In this document: positions 35,699 through 47,604 of the stretch, in pieces
Layout: each line of letters opens with the position of its first letter
Numbering within the stretch: the first letter of the stretch is position 1
Assembly (NCBI GenBank): GCA_032622095.1
Contig: CP136069.1
Location: 189,773,122-189,837,121 of the forward strand
Reading direction: 5' to 3'
Source of the DNA: Siphonodentalium dalli
Lineage: Eukaryota; Mollusca; Scaphopoda; Gadilida; Siphonodentaliidae
DNA: 64,000 nucleotides
Program-made: the position numbers and the translations under genes
Notes under the pieces: model-generated
Databases searched by the model: none
What the model saw: only the letters and a program-made list of their open reading frames with translations
Told to the model about the DNA's origin: nothing

Positions 35699-36087
35699 AG
35701 TGAGTCTGTTATTTAGCAGAATGAGGTCCCCAAATGATGAATTTAGTGACGCTATCCCGTATGGCGTGCAAGCGTCACCAAATTCACCTTATGTGAACCT
35801 CATTCGGCTGAAGCCTAAACTCCTATGAGTTCCCACTGAAGTTGGTTCACCCATTGGTCACCTCGATTATGCATTTTATCTTCTGAAAAATAAGGGGAAA
35901 AGAAACTGAGCAGAAGGGAAAAGTTAACTGAACTAAGGTAATTTGAGACTATCGATACTTTCCAGAAGATGAGGCCTACGCAGAATGAGGTCCACAGAGG
36001 GTAATTTAGTTATTATAGCCCACTGTGTGGGGTAGCGTCATTAAATTCACCACTGGGGACCTCATTCTGCAAATGACATATATACTA
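35699..36087. mobile_element. Palindromic-end element (family P), copy 1
   Basis: Each end is itself a hairpin of about 90 bases (35717-35812 and 35985-36070) built on CAGAATGAGGTCC / GGACCTCATTCTG arms with a GAATTTAGTGACGCTA inner arm. The outer tips (AGTGAGTCTGTTATTT at 35699; AAATGACATATATACT at 36071-36086) are mutually inverted, and both hairpins face a unique ~170 bp centre. Two terminal hairpins in inverted orientation make this a complete but diverged copy of the element at 44643-45091. Confidence 0.7.
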
Positions 36088-36167
36088 GTTCAAGCCATGC
36101 GTCTATATGACACGTGTAAGCTAAACTAACAAGAAATCCTCTTCTGATTGCACATATACGAAGTGCA

Positions 36168-36235
36168 ACTTGTCCTATCAGAAATTAGTTTCGGTTTCAG
36201 AAGATGTAGTGTCAGCATTAATAGTAACACTGACT
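36168..36235 (-). pseudogene. Decayed copy of the GPCR C-terminal exon
   Basis: Matches part of 40279-40400: shared AAGTGCAACTT, AGTTTCGGTTTCAG and GACTnAnTATCTGGCA with a ~20 bp shortening. Read on the minus strand it retains a SETET-like peptide corresponding to PETET in the GPCR tail but has stops and shifted frames. The similarity fades beyond about 36250. It lies beside palindromic element copy 1, as the GPCR exon lies near copy 2, suggesting a decayed segmental duplication. Confidence 0.55.
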
Positions 36236-36583
36236 AATATCTGGCAGTTATAAATGTAATGGTTGATTTTGAGTAGATTAACAACCATGCTCTGTGATTC
36301 CAAGGAATTTGAACACCACGGAACAACTACTATGCCTCCCTTTGACTCTCACATGTAAGTTCCTATCAATTCCAATCTGTTTGCTTATTGTAATGGACTA
36401 GTGTTATGATAAGTTCTTTGAAAGTATGTCCACATAATATGCAGCTTAAATGCAAACTTCATTCAAACATGCTTCTAAACTGTAGGTGTGATTACAGAAT
36501 AAGAAAATATAGACCGTATCATTCATAGGTTGCACGTTTTATTTACTTCTGAAAATTAATAATATTGACGGTTTTATAAAAAG
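36236..36583. other. No gene recognised
   Basis: AT-rich sequence without supported features; it may hold more of the decayed receptor exon, but similarity is too weak to call. Confidence 0.5.
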
Positions 36584-36671
36584 CGCTTTCTACTATTATC
36601 CCAGTCGCTTTCTACTATTATCCCAGTCGCTTTCTACTATTATCCCAGTCGCTTTCTACTATTATCCCAGT
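36584..36671. repeat. 22 bp minisatellite, 4 identical units
   Basis: CGCTTTCTACTATTATCCCA plus GT, repeated four times without a mismatch, immediately followed by a partial unit. Perfect identity implies recent expansion. Confidence 0.95.
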
Positions 36672-36788
36672 CATTTGTACAAATCAAACAATGAACCGAC
36701 TGCAGCCCTTTTTATGTGCGCTGCTCTAATTTGATCAGAATGTGCTCGGATACTCACCAGTATGATAAAATGACTGGTACTCGTATAA

Positions 36789-36996
36789 CTCTTTCAGTGC
36801 CAGGTCCGATTTTTGTATCAACCCATATTTTCTTTATCATTTTTCAAATTTATTGATTATAATAATGTGATACATTGATGGAAAGAGCTCTAAGAGCTCT
36901 TTCCATCAATGTATCACAATTATTATAATCAAAAATTTGAAAAATGATCAAGGAAATATGGGTTGATACAAAAAATCGGACTTGGCACTCAAAGGT
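36789..36996. mobile_element. 208 bp foldback MITE, piggyBac-like ends
   Basis: Two ~100 bp arms are near-perfect inverted copies meeting at AGAGCTCTAAGAGCTCT (about 36884-36900). The left end reads ACTCTTTCAGTGCC and the right end complement ACCTTTGAGTGCC. TTAA (36997-37000) borders the right end and ATAA the left. TTAA plus a CCTTT-type tip resembles piggyBac-derived MITEs (inference). The almost loop-less palindrome should form a cruciform or be unstable in cloning. Confidence 0.75.
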
Positions 36997-37096
36997 TTAA
37001 CGCGTGAGTGGTGCGAAGCTGTCACAGTATGGGCGACTTTGCTCAATTGTGACAACTAGGCGCGAGATTTGAACATCATATTACTCTAATGTCACA

Positions 37097-37733
37097 CTCC
37101 GTTTAACTCGACACGTGTCATGACATTCAGAAGTCCGACGGCTGTCGTCGCACTCAAGTCTTGTTTTATATGTTAACCAATACAGGTAAGTTGTTGTCTG
37201 AAAGGTGACACATCTGTCAGGGTCAACAAAAATCACACCTTGCCCTCCGGAATGACAATAATAACAAGTCAGAATGGAGCACTGGCTAACGGACCCTAAG
37301 GCATTTCCGTTTGTTAACATAAGTATCGTGAAAGAAATAATGGCTTACATCATATCCGTCATATAATTTCCCCACATAATGAAGGTGGTAAACAAATATA
37401 TGGATGTCAAACGAATTGTGAGAATCTGCTAGGCATATTGAAGAAGATTCGAGGCTAAATATGATGATGACCTAGGTCCCAGTTGACATGAATTTTGAGA
37501 TGGAGGCTGGATCCTGGAGCGGTTTAATATAATTTTGAAAATATTATAGAACGTATCCCACAAAAACAAGATTTTATGTTATGCCAAAATTAGAATTTAG
37601 ACATTTTTGGAAATTACTCCCAATGAGATAAAAGGATGCCAAAATGTTCAGTTGACTCGACACGTGTCATGACACTCAGTAGTCCGCCGGCGACCAACGC
37701 ACTCGTGATTGTCTCTGTCAACAAGTCTTGAAT
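37097..37733. repeat. Direct repeat of CTCGACACGTGTCATGACA segment
   Basis: About 80 bp at 37097-37175 and 37654-37730 share ACTCGACACGTGTCATGACA, AGTCCG(A/C)CGGC and CAAGTCTTG. The second copy runs directly into palindromic element copy 2. The intervening sequence (37176-37653) shows no gene. Confidence 0.7.
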
Positions 37734-37983
37734 AGTGTGTCTGTCATTTGCAGAATGAGGTCCCCCAGTGTGTGAATTTAGTGACGCTATCCCGAAGAGC
37801 GGGCTAGCGTCACCAAATTCAGTCTCTGTGTACCTCATTCTGCTTAGGCCTCAACTAATAAGGAAGACATAAGATCCCCAGTTGAAGTTGGTGATGTTCA
37901 CCCATTAGTCACATCGATTAATATTCATGTTATCTACTTTAAATTAGGGGATATAGAAACTTAACAGAAGGGAAAAGGCATCG
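37734..37983. mobile_element. Palindromic-end element (family P), copy 2, truncated
   Basis: Left tip AGTGTGTCTGTCATTTG, then a full hairpin at 37751-37845, then the unique centre (CACCCATTAGTCACATCGAT) as far as AGAAGGGAAAAG. The right hairpin is missing because the SINE 37984-38408 begins there. So the SINE inserted into, or replaced, the right half. Confidence 0.75.
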
Positions 37984-38300
37984 AGGGAGTGTGATGGCCG
38001 GGTGGCTAACGTGTTCGACTATACTGACCATAGGTTTAGCTTGGACCCCGGATCGATTCACCTCGATCCTCGACAAAACAAAAGTCGGGATCTCTGAGCG
38101 TGCCTAAAGTACCGTGTATGGCTCGCTGGGGTGTCGTTACGTGATAATCCTCTCCCGCCCGGTATCATGTACATGGATGTCATTGTGGTTTGATCACGCC
38201 GTCCCATCAGGTGGGGAAGTTAATGGCTGTCCCGTGTACAACCATGTGTGCACGTTAAAGAACCCTACTGTGGGCATCAATCCACAGGTTAATGGCAAAA

Positions 38301-40256
<1,956 letters not shown>

Positions 40257-40261
<5 letters not shown>

Positions 40262-40703
40262 TCTTGGACTGTATATATAAAGTGCAACTTCCCCCATCTA
40301 CACGGGGGTCAGTTTCGGTTTCAGGTGAGGCCTTGGTATAAATCAGGCGTATGGTGACGTCAGGAGAAGACTTATTGTGACACTGAGTAACATCTGGCAT
40401 TTGTTGCACTGCGCCCATCTGGTTACCATGGCTACTATCTCCAATACAACATTCACTCTTATGGGCAGCCATGATAGGTTCGAGTTCGTGGGTTGTCTTT
40501 TCTGCAGCATGGCCGCTGTTGAAGCACTGAAATCTCGCCACCGCTGCGTGTATAGTTCCTCGAATTCTCTGGAAGCATTTCTTTCTTATAATGATGTAGA
40601 ACCACGGGTCCAATGTTTGATTCAAACTGGCGAGTCGGACTGCGATAAGGTCCATCACTCTGGGGCTAGATGTCCTGGTCCAGAGGCTTACCAGTATTTG
40701 TAC
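40257..40703 (-). CDS. Prostanoid-receptor-like GPCR, terminal coding exon
   Basis: On the minus strand an intron-like AT/pyrimidine stretch ends in TTACAG (AG at 40705-40704), and a 148-codon exon follows, in phase 0, to TGA at 40259-40257. Near its start, after about 17 residues of loop, comes DLIAVRLASLNQTLDPW: transmembrane helix 7 with the Arg that prostanoid receptors use to bind the ligand carboxylate, and LDPWxY in place of NPxxY, a prostanoid-family hallmark. FYIIIRKKCFQRI is the start of helix 8. The ~110 residue cytoplasmic tail is Ser/Thr/Cys/His-rich and unrecognised. An intron at the end of helix 6 is conserved in vertebrate prostanoid receptor genes, matching this boundary. Role: plasma-membrane receptor signalling through G proteins. 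Upstream exons (right side) were not found in this window. Confidence 0.8.
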
Positions 40704-41882
40704 CTGTAATCGAAATATAATTGCATACAGATTATACAGTGTTTGCTGAATTTATCACACTCATCGGTGTTTTGTGTGATCAAGTTACCAGGCAGGTTCA
40801 CAAAATTGTGATAAACTAGTCTATGGTACTCCTTTGTGTTTTTGATAAATTACGTTCATGGTATACCACCATGCATTCTTGTGATAAAAGCGAAGTATTC
40901 GTGTTTCATCACTTGATCGGAGGCAACTATTTTTGAGACACGGACAATAGAATCTACACATTTTACCCAGTAGTATATGAATATCTCCCATACTGTTCTA
41001 TAGCAGTGAATTTTGAAAGGTTTGATAGTGCATATATCAAAATAAATGATGATCGGCAACAATCGTTCATGAGGCTGCTCTGAGAACATATATTTCTGCT
41101 TCTAGAAAAGGGCCACAGAATCAATATATCCCTATTAAACCCCATTTAACAGTTCAATTACACATATATCACACGATTCAAGATAAACAATAAATTACCA
41201 GCAGGGTCCGCGCTGGACCGAAATTAACTTTTGCCAAATAATTTGCCAAATGAAAATATTTTTTGCCAAATTATTTTAGCATTTGCCAAATGCTATCCCT
41301 GATAGTAACATTTTCTGGTAATTTACCAGCAGGAAGATCTGATCTAATTCATGTCTTGGCAGTGTAAAAAATAACTATGTCATGTCATCGTCAACAATCA
41401 TAGAGTAATGTTGTGATGCTATCCAACTAAGGGAACATGAAACAGTTGTAAGCATAACAGTTCCCTCTCTTGTGACTAATGTGCAGATCAACCGAAATGA
41501 CGGCAAAGGTGTTTTCGTGGTCTTCATCTGATAGAAACGGCGACGAAGACGACATTTCGTCATTATCTCTCTCATTTAACACACGCGTACATATACTTTA
41601 CTGGCATGGATAGACGCCGACTGGCACAATATATATTAATAAACCACATAACGGTTGTCATTCGCGAATCGAAAAGTTACCAAAATGGGCAAATCCCTCT
41701 TTGAGTGGCAGGATTAGAAAAGCATTTTGAGCTCTTACGATCAATCTAAAATTGTGACTCTTACGTATTAGCAAATACGCGTGGTACGATATAACAATGG
41801 ATCATACAGCCAATCACGAAGTAACAACAATCTCGTCAAACGTTCTTCGCTGGCGGCCATTGTGGACGCCATCACGATTGTA
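40704..41882. other. Putative GPCR intron / intergenic, no exon recognised
   Basis: If the receptor gene continues, this is its intron. It holds a direct repeat of TAATTTACCAGCAGG type (41192, 41321) bracketing five TTTGCCAAA motifs, and otherwise AT-rich DNA. Frames such as 41375-41575 minus show no transmembrane or receptor motif I can defend. Confidence 0.5.
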
Positions 41883-42370
41883 TTAAAGGTACTCAATCCG
41901 ATAAAACTCATCTCAATTACTATTTCAATGGCTTCGGGGGTCAAAAATATTTGATTCGAGTCGAGGAAGTCACCCATCAAAGCTCAGATTTGTTAGATAT
42001 CGATTTTAGAAATCTATTATTTTTCATTATCGGGAATTCTTTCTGGCCCAGTACGTAGTCAAAATTGCGTTATTATTACCACTTGATTTTAGAGTTATCC
42101 ATCCTTGTCTGTTTGAATAGAGTTTTAGTGTACTCATCTCGAGCAGGTTTCAAAATTGACGGCAATTATTAGTACTCATCTCGAGAAATTAACAAATTTC
42201 AAAAATCAATATCTAATAACTCTGAGCTTTGTTTGATGGGTTCCTCGACTCGAATCAAATATTGTTTACCCCCAAAGCCAACGAAATAGTAATATAGGAC
42301 CCTCTGATCGGATTGTTGTTGTTGGAATCTGTTGAGATGGGGACCCTCTGTTCGGATTGAGTACCTTTAA
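41883..42370. mobile_element. TTAA-flanked foldback element
   Basis: TTAA at 41883-41886 and 42367-42370 bracket inverted ends AGGTACTCAATCCGA / TCGGATTGAGTACCT. The inverted similarity continues inward: left TTGATTCGAGTCGAGGAAGT with CCCATCAAAG, right CTTTGTTTGATGGG with CCTCGACTCGAATCAA. Arms are ~150 bp, diverged and with an insertion in the right arm near 42310. Tip TTAAAGGTAC is shared with family A elements. Confidence 0.75.
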
Positions 42371-42546
42371 AATAAACAGTTTATAGATTGAGAAAACTCG
42401 AATCTGGTTTTAGTGGCAATACAGTCACAAAATTTTGGTTGAAACGCTGACTACGTGCATATCAACTTGTTTTAATATTCGACTTCGAGACAGCAATTTC
42501 ATCGTGCTCCAGTATTCGTAACCTGGAAGCGCATTTTGACTCTCAT

Positions 42547-42819
42547 ATGACAATGGACACCATCGTCTCTAACATGCTCAAAACATGCTACTTCCATCTC
42601 CGATGTCTGCGACTTGTTCGTTGCCATCTAAGCAAAGAGGCCACGAAGCGCGCTATCTTATCTCTCGTGTTGTCACGTGTTTACAGTCTGCATTCGTTGC
42701 TGACAAACATTGCACAAGATAATATTCAACGACTAGATGTCCTTATTAACGCCACCGGTGTATACTGTTGGGCAAATTTTAGAAATCTGAGGACCTATGG
42801 GGATTTTATAAATAGATAA
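42547..42819 (+). pseudogene. LINE reverse-transcriptase C-terminal fragment
   Basis: The frame contains CYFHLRCLRLVRCHLS and EATKRAILSLVLSR followed by SLL and IQRLDVLINATG. This follows the pattern CYFHLRxIxxIRxxL, ATxxLVxxxVxSRLDYxNSLL, RLQxVQNAA found just after the RT domain of many non-LTR elements. It is a different lineage from the 23869-29674 LINE. Catalytic motifs are absent, so it is a relic. Confidence 0.65.
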
Positions 42820-43189
42820 TTGGGTTTTCCGGTTATTTTGGTACGCGTTAAAGTTGTACTGCGACCCCGAGTCCGGTAAAAGCTGTAGTTGGAATGTCCA
42901 AGTTCGTGAAAGTTCTATTGACTATGCCGATGATTTGAGAAGCTTTATTGTTTTAGGATATTGTAGAAAGGTTAATCTATCCGTGTCAAATTGAGCTATT
43001 GCGATGGGATATCTCGCAGGACCACAAATTTCGGATTTTCGTGGGGTGTGTATTCGATGGATGTCTTATAGTTGCAGAATGTAACTATTATGACCGCGTT
43101 AATTGCGTTCGATGTTTAGGTATGAACAATGGCTGGGCCATGCACACTTGAAGATTTTATGGCGGGAACCCAATTTTGTATCCGCATTT

Positions 43190-43400
43190 AGAAGCTTTCT
43201 GGTTTGGTGAATGAAAAACCTGCAGTAATAAGCCGTATTTCTTTGTAATAATTTAAAGGATTAGTTGTTTTAACGGAATTCTGAGGCGGTGCATTCAAGT
43301 AACCAATATATTTTATATTATAATTTATATTTATGACTAATAATATGATCTTGGTGGCGTTACCATTTCTGACTATGGTTTTCGTGCTAACAACTGCGCA
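43190..43400. repeat. Dispersed repeat shared with 52690-52865
   Basis: Shares TTTAAAGGATTAGTTGTTTTAACGGAATT-type sequence (reported in part), ACCAATATATTTTATATT and GCGTTACCATTTCTGAC with 52690-52865. The shared sequence appears to start further left: CTGCGACCC(C/G)GAG and GAGTCCGGTAAAAG occur at 42860-42880 and 52630-52657. It lies between two LINE fragments and may be an insertion that split them. Confidence 0.7.
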
Positions 43401-43449
43401 CGACTGATGTGCAACCTACTAAAATACGACAGAATAACACACATCCTGA

Positions 43450-43777
43450 TCAAAGAGCACAGCATGACTTTCATTTACCGTGTTAAATTTAAATGCGCAG
43501 GGACTGTCTATATAACTCTATCCGCCAAGTAGATCCGTCATACATATCAGAAATGTTTGTGATCAATGCTCGAGCGGTCGGACTCGCGCTATATCCTGCT
43601 ACCAGAACATTAAGACTACCAATAAGCCTGATAACAACTATGGACACCGTTCGTTCCAGGAGAGCGCTACATAATAACATATACTCCAAGTCATTGTTTC
43701 GGTCATATCGGATATATTATGAAACATTTGAGGAAAACAATTCGTTCACATTAGCCGTACGCGTGAATGACCCCTAG
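43450..43777 (+). pseudogene. Possible LINE C-terminal fragment
   Basis: DPSYISEMF, then TRTLRLPISL and RSRRALHNN about 25-45 residues later, resembles the APSYLSELL ... SRSLRSS ... GDRAF region near the C terminus of non-LTR ORF2 proteins. The preceding YRVKFK in another frame resembles the RxEFK element, so one frameshift is likely. It may be the continuation of 42547-42819, separated by the 42820-43400 repeat. Confidence 0.4.
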
Positions 43778-44642
43778 TTGTGGGAGACCCTGCTTCGTTG
43801 CTCTCTCGTGAGATACACTAGAGAGAATTCGTTCATCTGTGATCAAAGGTTTCTCTCATGCAATCATTCTTCCTCGTATAAATCGAGCGTGTAATCACTT
43901 CTATATATATAGGACGATCTATTCTATTTTACACCAAATGTAAATTGATATCGATTTTGTCCATTTGGCGGCTATATTTTGGGACAGACGTTCTACAGAT
44001 ATGGTTCAGGGTTAAGCTTTTGTTGCATATATTTCAATGTATTACGAATTTGGAATTAATTGGTCTACATATGAGTCATATGACGGCATTCCCATATGAA
44101 ATGATGGAATTGCGTCCTAATTTGAACCGTTCCGCAAAATCACGATATCTCAAAAAACTCAACTCGGATTTTCGGGTACTATGCTGTTCATAAATATGTT
44201 ATTATAATCAGATAGTACTCACTGGAAAAAAAAATCAGCTGTGCACTGCGTATTGTAACCTTACGTGAATGTGTAGATCATGCCATGCGCAAATCGATCA
44301 CAAAATTATATAAATCGTGAAAGTTCGAGTTGGGACCTTCACCAACAGTGAGGTACATTATTAAGGAACATGTAATAACTAAGAAATATATTTCCCGCGT
44401 TATTTTTTCGACTTTATAAGGTTCCCTGTCAAAACTTCAAAAAGATCCAAGGTTTTGTGCTGGTGGAATATGATCTCTACGGGCGTTATAGACAGAGCAT
44501 GTCATGATCTAGTGAATATGGTGCGTATTAATTTATGGGAGAGGTTATTTATGGGAGAGGTTATTTCCGGGAGAAAGCGGAAATGGCCGAGCGAAAGTGG
44601 AAATGGCCGAGCAGTTGAGATTGAGAGCGAGCGGTTCCAAAC
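43778..44642. other. No gene recognised
   Basis: AT-rich. Short duplications occur near 44537-44620 (GGGAGAGGTTATTT twice, AAATGGCCGAGC twice). No other feature supported. Confidence 0.5.
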
Positions 44643-45091
44643 AAGCCTGAGTTTAGTGTGTCTGTCATTTGTAATGAGGTCCCCAGAGGGTGAATTTAGT
44701 GACGCTATCCCGCATAGCGGGCTAGCATCACTAAATTCACCCTCTGGGGACCTCAATCTGCTTAGGCCTCATCTTCCCTTGCAAGTTTCTTTATTATCAA
44801 ATTTCTATAAAATCTTAGATTCTATTTCTTATTTAGTTTAGTTTCTCTATATCCCCAAATTGGCAGACGACACATTGCATAAACGAGGTTCCCAATGGGT
44901 GTACATCACATTATTAGCCATTTGGGAACTCCAATCTGAGTCTATGTCTCCCATAACAGATTAGACCATGCAGAATGAGGTCCCCAGAGGGTGAATTTGG
45001 TGATGCTAGCCCGCTATGCGGGATATACCGTCACTAATTTCACCCTCTGTGGACTCATTCTGCAAATGACAGGCACACTAAACTCAGATTT
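44643..45091. mobile_element. Palindromic-end element (family P), complete copy
   Basis: Left tip CTGAGTTTAGTGTGTCTGTC and right tip complement CTGAGTTTAGTGTGCCTGTC are inverted ends. Each end contains its own hairpin (44676-44754; 44971-45066) with arms GAGGTCCCCAGAGGGTGAAT continuing to GACGCTA; the left hairpin has one mismatch in its 32 bp outer arms plus a CCCGC-AT-AGCGGG core. GGTTCCAAAC flanks the whole element as a direct repeat (44633-44642 and 45092-45101). A 10 bp duplication would suit a Mutator-like transposase; hairpin ends would suit a single-strand mechanism. No protein is encoded. A short MRSPEGEFSDA-like frame is the hairpin translated. Confidence 0.8.
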
Positions 45092-46240
45092 GGTTCCAAA
45101 CTTCGCGAAATTAAGGCGGCACAGAGGTGGCTCGGTTCCGTAGCAAATGTTTCAAGAACTAAATCATCCGTAAACATATTTACATCTTCAAACTAGTGCA
45201 TTCATTGGAAATATACAGCACTTAAAGTGGTGTGAAACAATCCGGTAGGGTGATCAATATATAAATGGAGAATAATGTTGACAAAAGTAGTTATTTTTCC
45301 CAATATTATATCCAAATGGTTTGAACGTATTTATTGTGACCCACATATAATATATCATTTTACACACAGTGGTGTGTGTGCACAGGGGATCTGAGCACAA
45401 GTTACAAAACTTAGTGAGGCTCCACTCTCCTGTCATTCAGCTGCTGGTGAGTAAAGAGTAAAATCGATGGTGTTGCAGGAAGGAGTTTGGTGAGCGCATT
45501 TGTTTGTTATTCGTATGGGGGACGGTGTCCCGGGTGATCGCAGCGGATACACGTAGGAGCACCTTCTCCCAATCAAATCCAAATGGACAACACACACCGT
45601 CATTCTTATATATTGAATATTTGCAGTGTCAGGCTCTCGATGGCGAAATCGTTTTCGTTGGTTTATCGCCGATAGCCGAATCGAGAAGTAAATATTTACA
45701 AGTGAGCGTATCGTTCACACGATGTTTTCTATACGGTTGATTTGCTTCAGATTATCGGCGATGTTTGTAGAATGCTACATTCCTTCGGTTGGCATAGCAC
45801 CTGAACACTAACTTATCAGTTTCACGCACTCGAACAAGTCCGTAATAAATTATGTCATTAACAAGTACACACATATATAGGTTCGTTTTGTCGGACAAGA
45901 TACCGTTAGTGCAATTTGCCACACTTCTAAAACAAAAGAAATTAATCTCCTTGAACCATGCAATAAACCAGTGTGTTACTAAATATAACAATATCAGTTT
46001 CAGTTTTGTTATTTTCGTAAGAAATCAACTCGAGATTGATTTAATTTAGTTTTTAGAAATTATGTTCAGCTCCATATATATAACATCTTTTTCTGGATCA
46101 TGAATAATTCCCCTTTCATTTTCAAAAGACCTACATTTCAAAAAATATGTTATTATGAATGCAGCTCAATGGCATAAAGACGTTTGAATTTCCAGCAGGA
46201 ATTTCTGAAAGGTTGGAAAATAGGTCACATCGGCCTCATC
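45092..46240. other. No gene recognised; one family B end fragment
   Basis: At 45222-45258 an inverted piece of the right end of family B (TTAAAGTGGTGTGAAACAAT) is present. ORFs 45254-45436, 45504-45740, 45752-45991 and 45852-46049 lack domains and overlap each other; I do not support them. Confidence 0.55.
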
Positions 46241-46770
46241 TTAAAGGCATGGGCGGCGTTCGTTGCAGAAATATTTATATTTGTTCAAATCGCCATCAAC
46301 AGAAGGAACACCAACATATATACAGTTCCGCTCATATATGCCAAACATAATTAGCGCGTAAATAGTATATTGTCGTCAAGACGTACGATGGTGTACGTAA
46401 ACAAGAGCCTGCTCGTGTTACAGAAATTGTGCTTCTGTTTACATAACACAGCGCAATTCTATTGGTTAATCACACACAAATGATATAAACGCTCTTTATT
46501 ATTTCCATATCAGGAAAACAGTAACAAAAACGCTCTTTATGTTTACCATATCCGGATCTAAACAAAAGCCAGGAAACGTAACGTTTTTTGCTTTTGTTTA
46601 CATAACAAAGGGGGGGGGGGGGTGACAATAACATACTGTTTATGCCATATTTATGATTGGCATAAGAACAAAGTCTGTCTATATCTTACTATTCCTTCTG
46701 TTTATGGCGTTTTTGACTGAGGTGAATATTTGAACAGCATACCCACCGCCAACGCCGCCCGTATCTTTAA
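46241..46770. mobile_element. TTAA-flanked MITE, family A, copy 3
   Basis: Left TTAAAGGCATGGGCGGCG and right complement TTAAAGATACGGGCGGCG are 18 bp inverted ends with three mismatches and TTAA at both outer edges. The right part is an inverted version of the left part of 22815-23316: GGCGGTGGGTATGC, AAACAAAAGC, AACATAAAGAGCG and AATAAAGAGCGTT (minus 46529, 46488). A G-run (about 46610-46622) interrupts it. The longer TIR here gives a clearer view of the family than copy 1. Confidence 0.75.
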
Positions 46771-47604
46771 GTGCTACCGTACTTGTCTTCTGGCTGCTCC
46801 CAATTCCCAGCAGACTTCAGTCTGGATAGACACATATTGCATGCACATTGCCAAATTTAATTGCCCAGTTATCTTATTTTTCTTCCTCTGTTCTCTAATT
46901 GAGTTTGAACTTGAGCGTAGAAATCACTTTTGCTTGGACCCACGATGAAATTATCATGGTAATCTGTTCTGTGATAATCATAGTTGGCAGACTTTTACAA
47001 GTGGATGATTAGAATCGAAAAAAATATATCAATGGTATTATCACCTCTTCATGTCCTCTTGATGTTTACCGATTCCGGTTTTGTACCATGATTAAAGATC
47101 GATTTGTTGATCATTATATACTCGCGTGAAATCTACTGTCATGCACAAGTAATCGATTTGTTATGCACTTCTTTTGAATAAGCAAGTTAAACCAGACGCA
47201 AATGTAGCAGATGGATACAGTGACGTAGCAAGGCGTCATATCCCTCCCCAACTATGGCCAACGTTTACAGCAATTGGAACATTCATGCCCGATACTGCGT
47301 TAGTAGGAAATTTAAGTCCAAAATTGGGTAGAAAGCAGTATATTTTGTTCTACTTTCGGACTGAAATGGCCAACTGGAAATTTTCGAACCACAGGGGTTC
47401 CAAACCAGGGGGTGCAAAGAACAGATAATTTGCCGCACTTTGGAATTTAAGTTTGGTTTAAGGATGTGTAGTTGATAAATATCAAGTTGGACACCACCCT
47501 ACCCACGGAGACCCTCTAGTCACACATGTATGGAAACTATTGAGAATATTTGTGGCGTAGTCCTCGATCGTTATAGTAGATACATCAGTATTCTAAACAG
47601 AACG
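46771..47604. other. No gene recognised
   Basis: The 84-codon frame 47174-47428 plus has no recognisable domain. No repeat was matched. Confidence 0.5.

Noticed and set aside
40377-40709. Plus-strand 110-codon frame over the GPCR exon
   Set aside because: It is the antisense reading of the receptor exon, whose minus strand carries the TM7 motifs and the splice acceptor.
41375-41575. Upstream transmembrane exon of the GPCR
   Set aside because: I looked for TM5/TM6 patterns in the putative intron; hydrophobic stretches here do not align with receptor motifs.
44502-44841. Frames containing RSPEGEFSDA and its mirror on both strands
   Set aside because: They are translations of the family P hairpin; the same peptide appears wherever the hairpin occurs.
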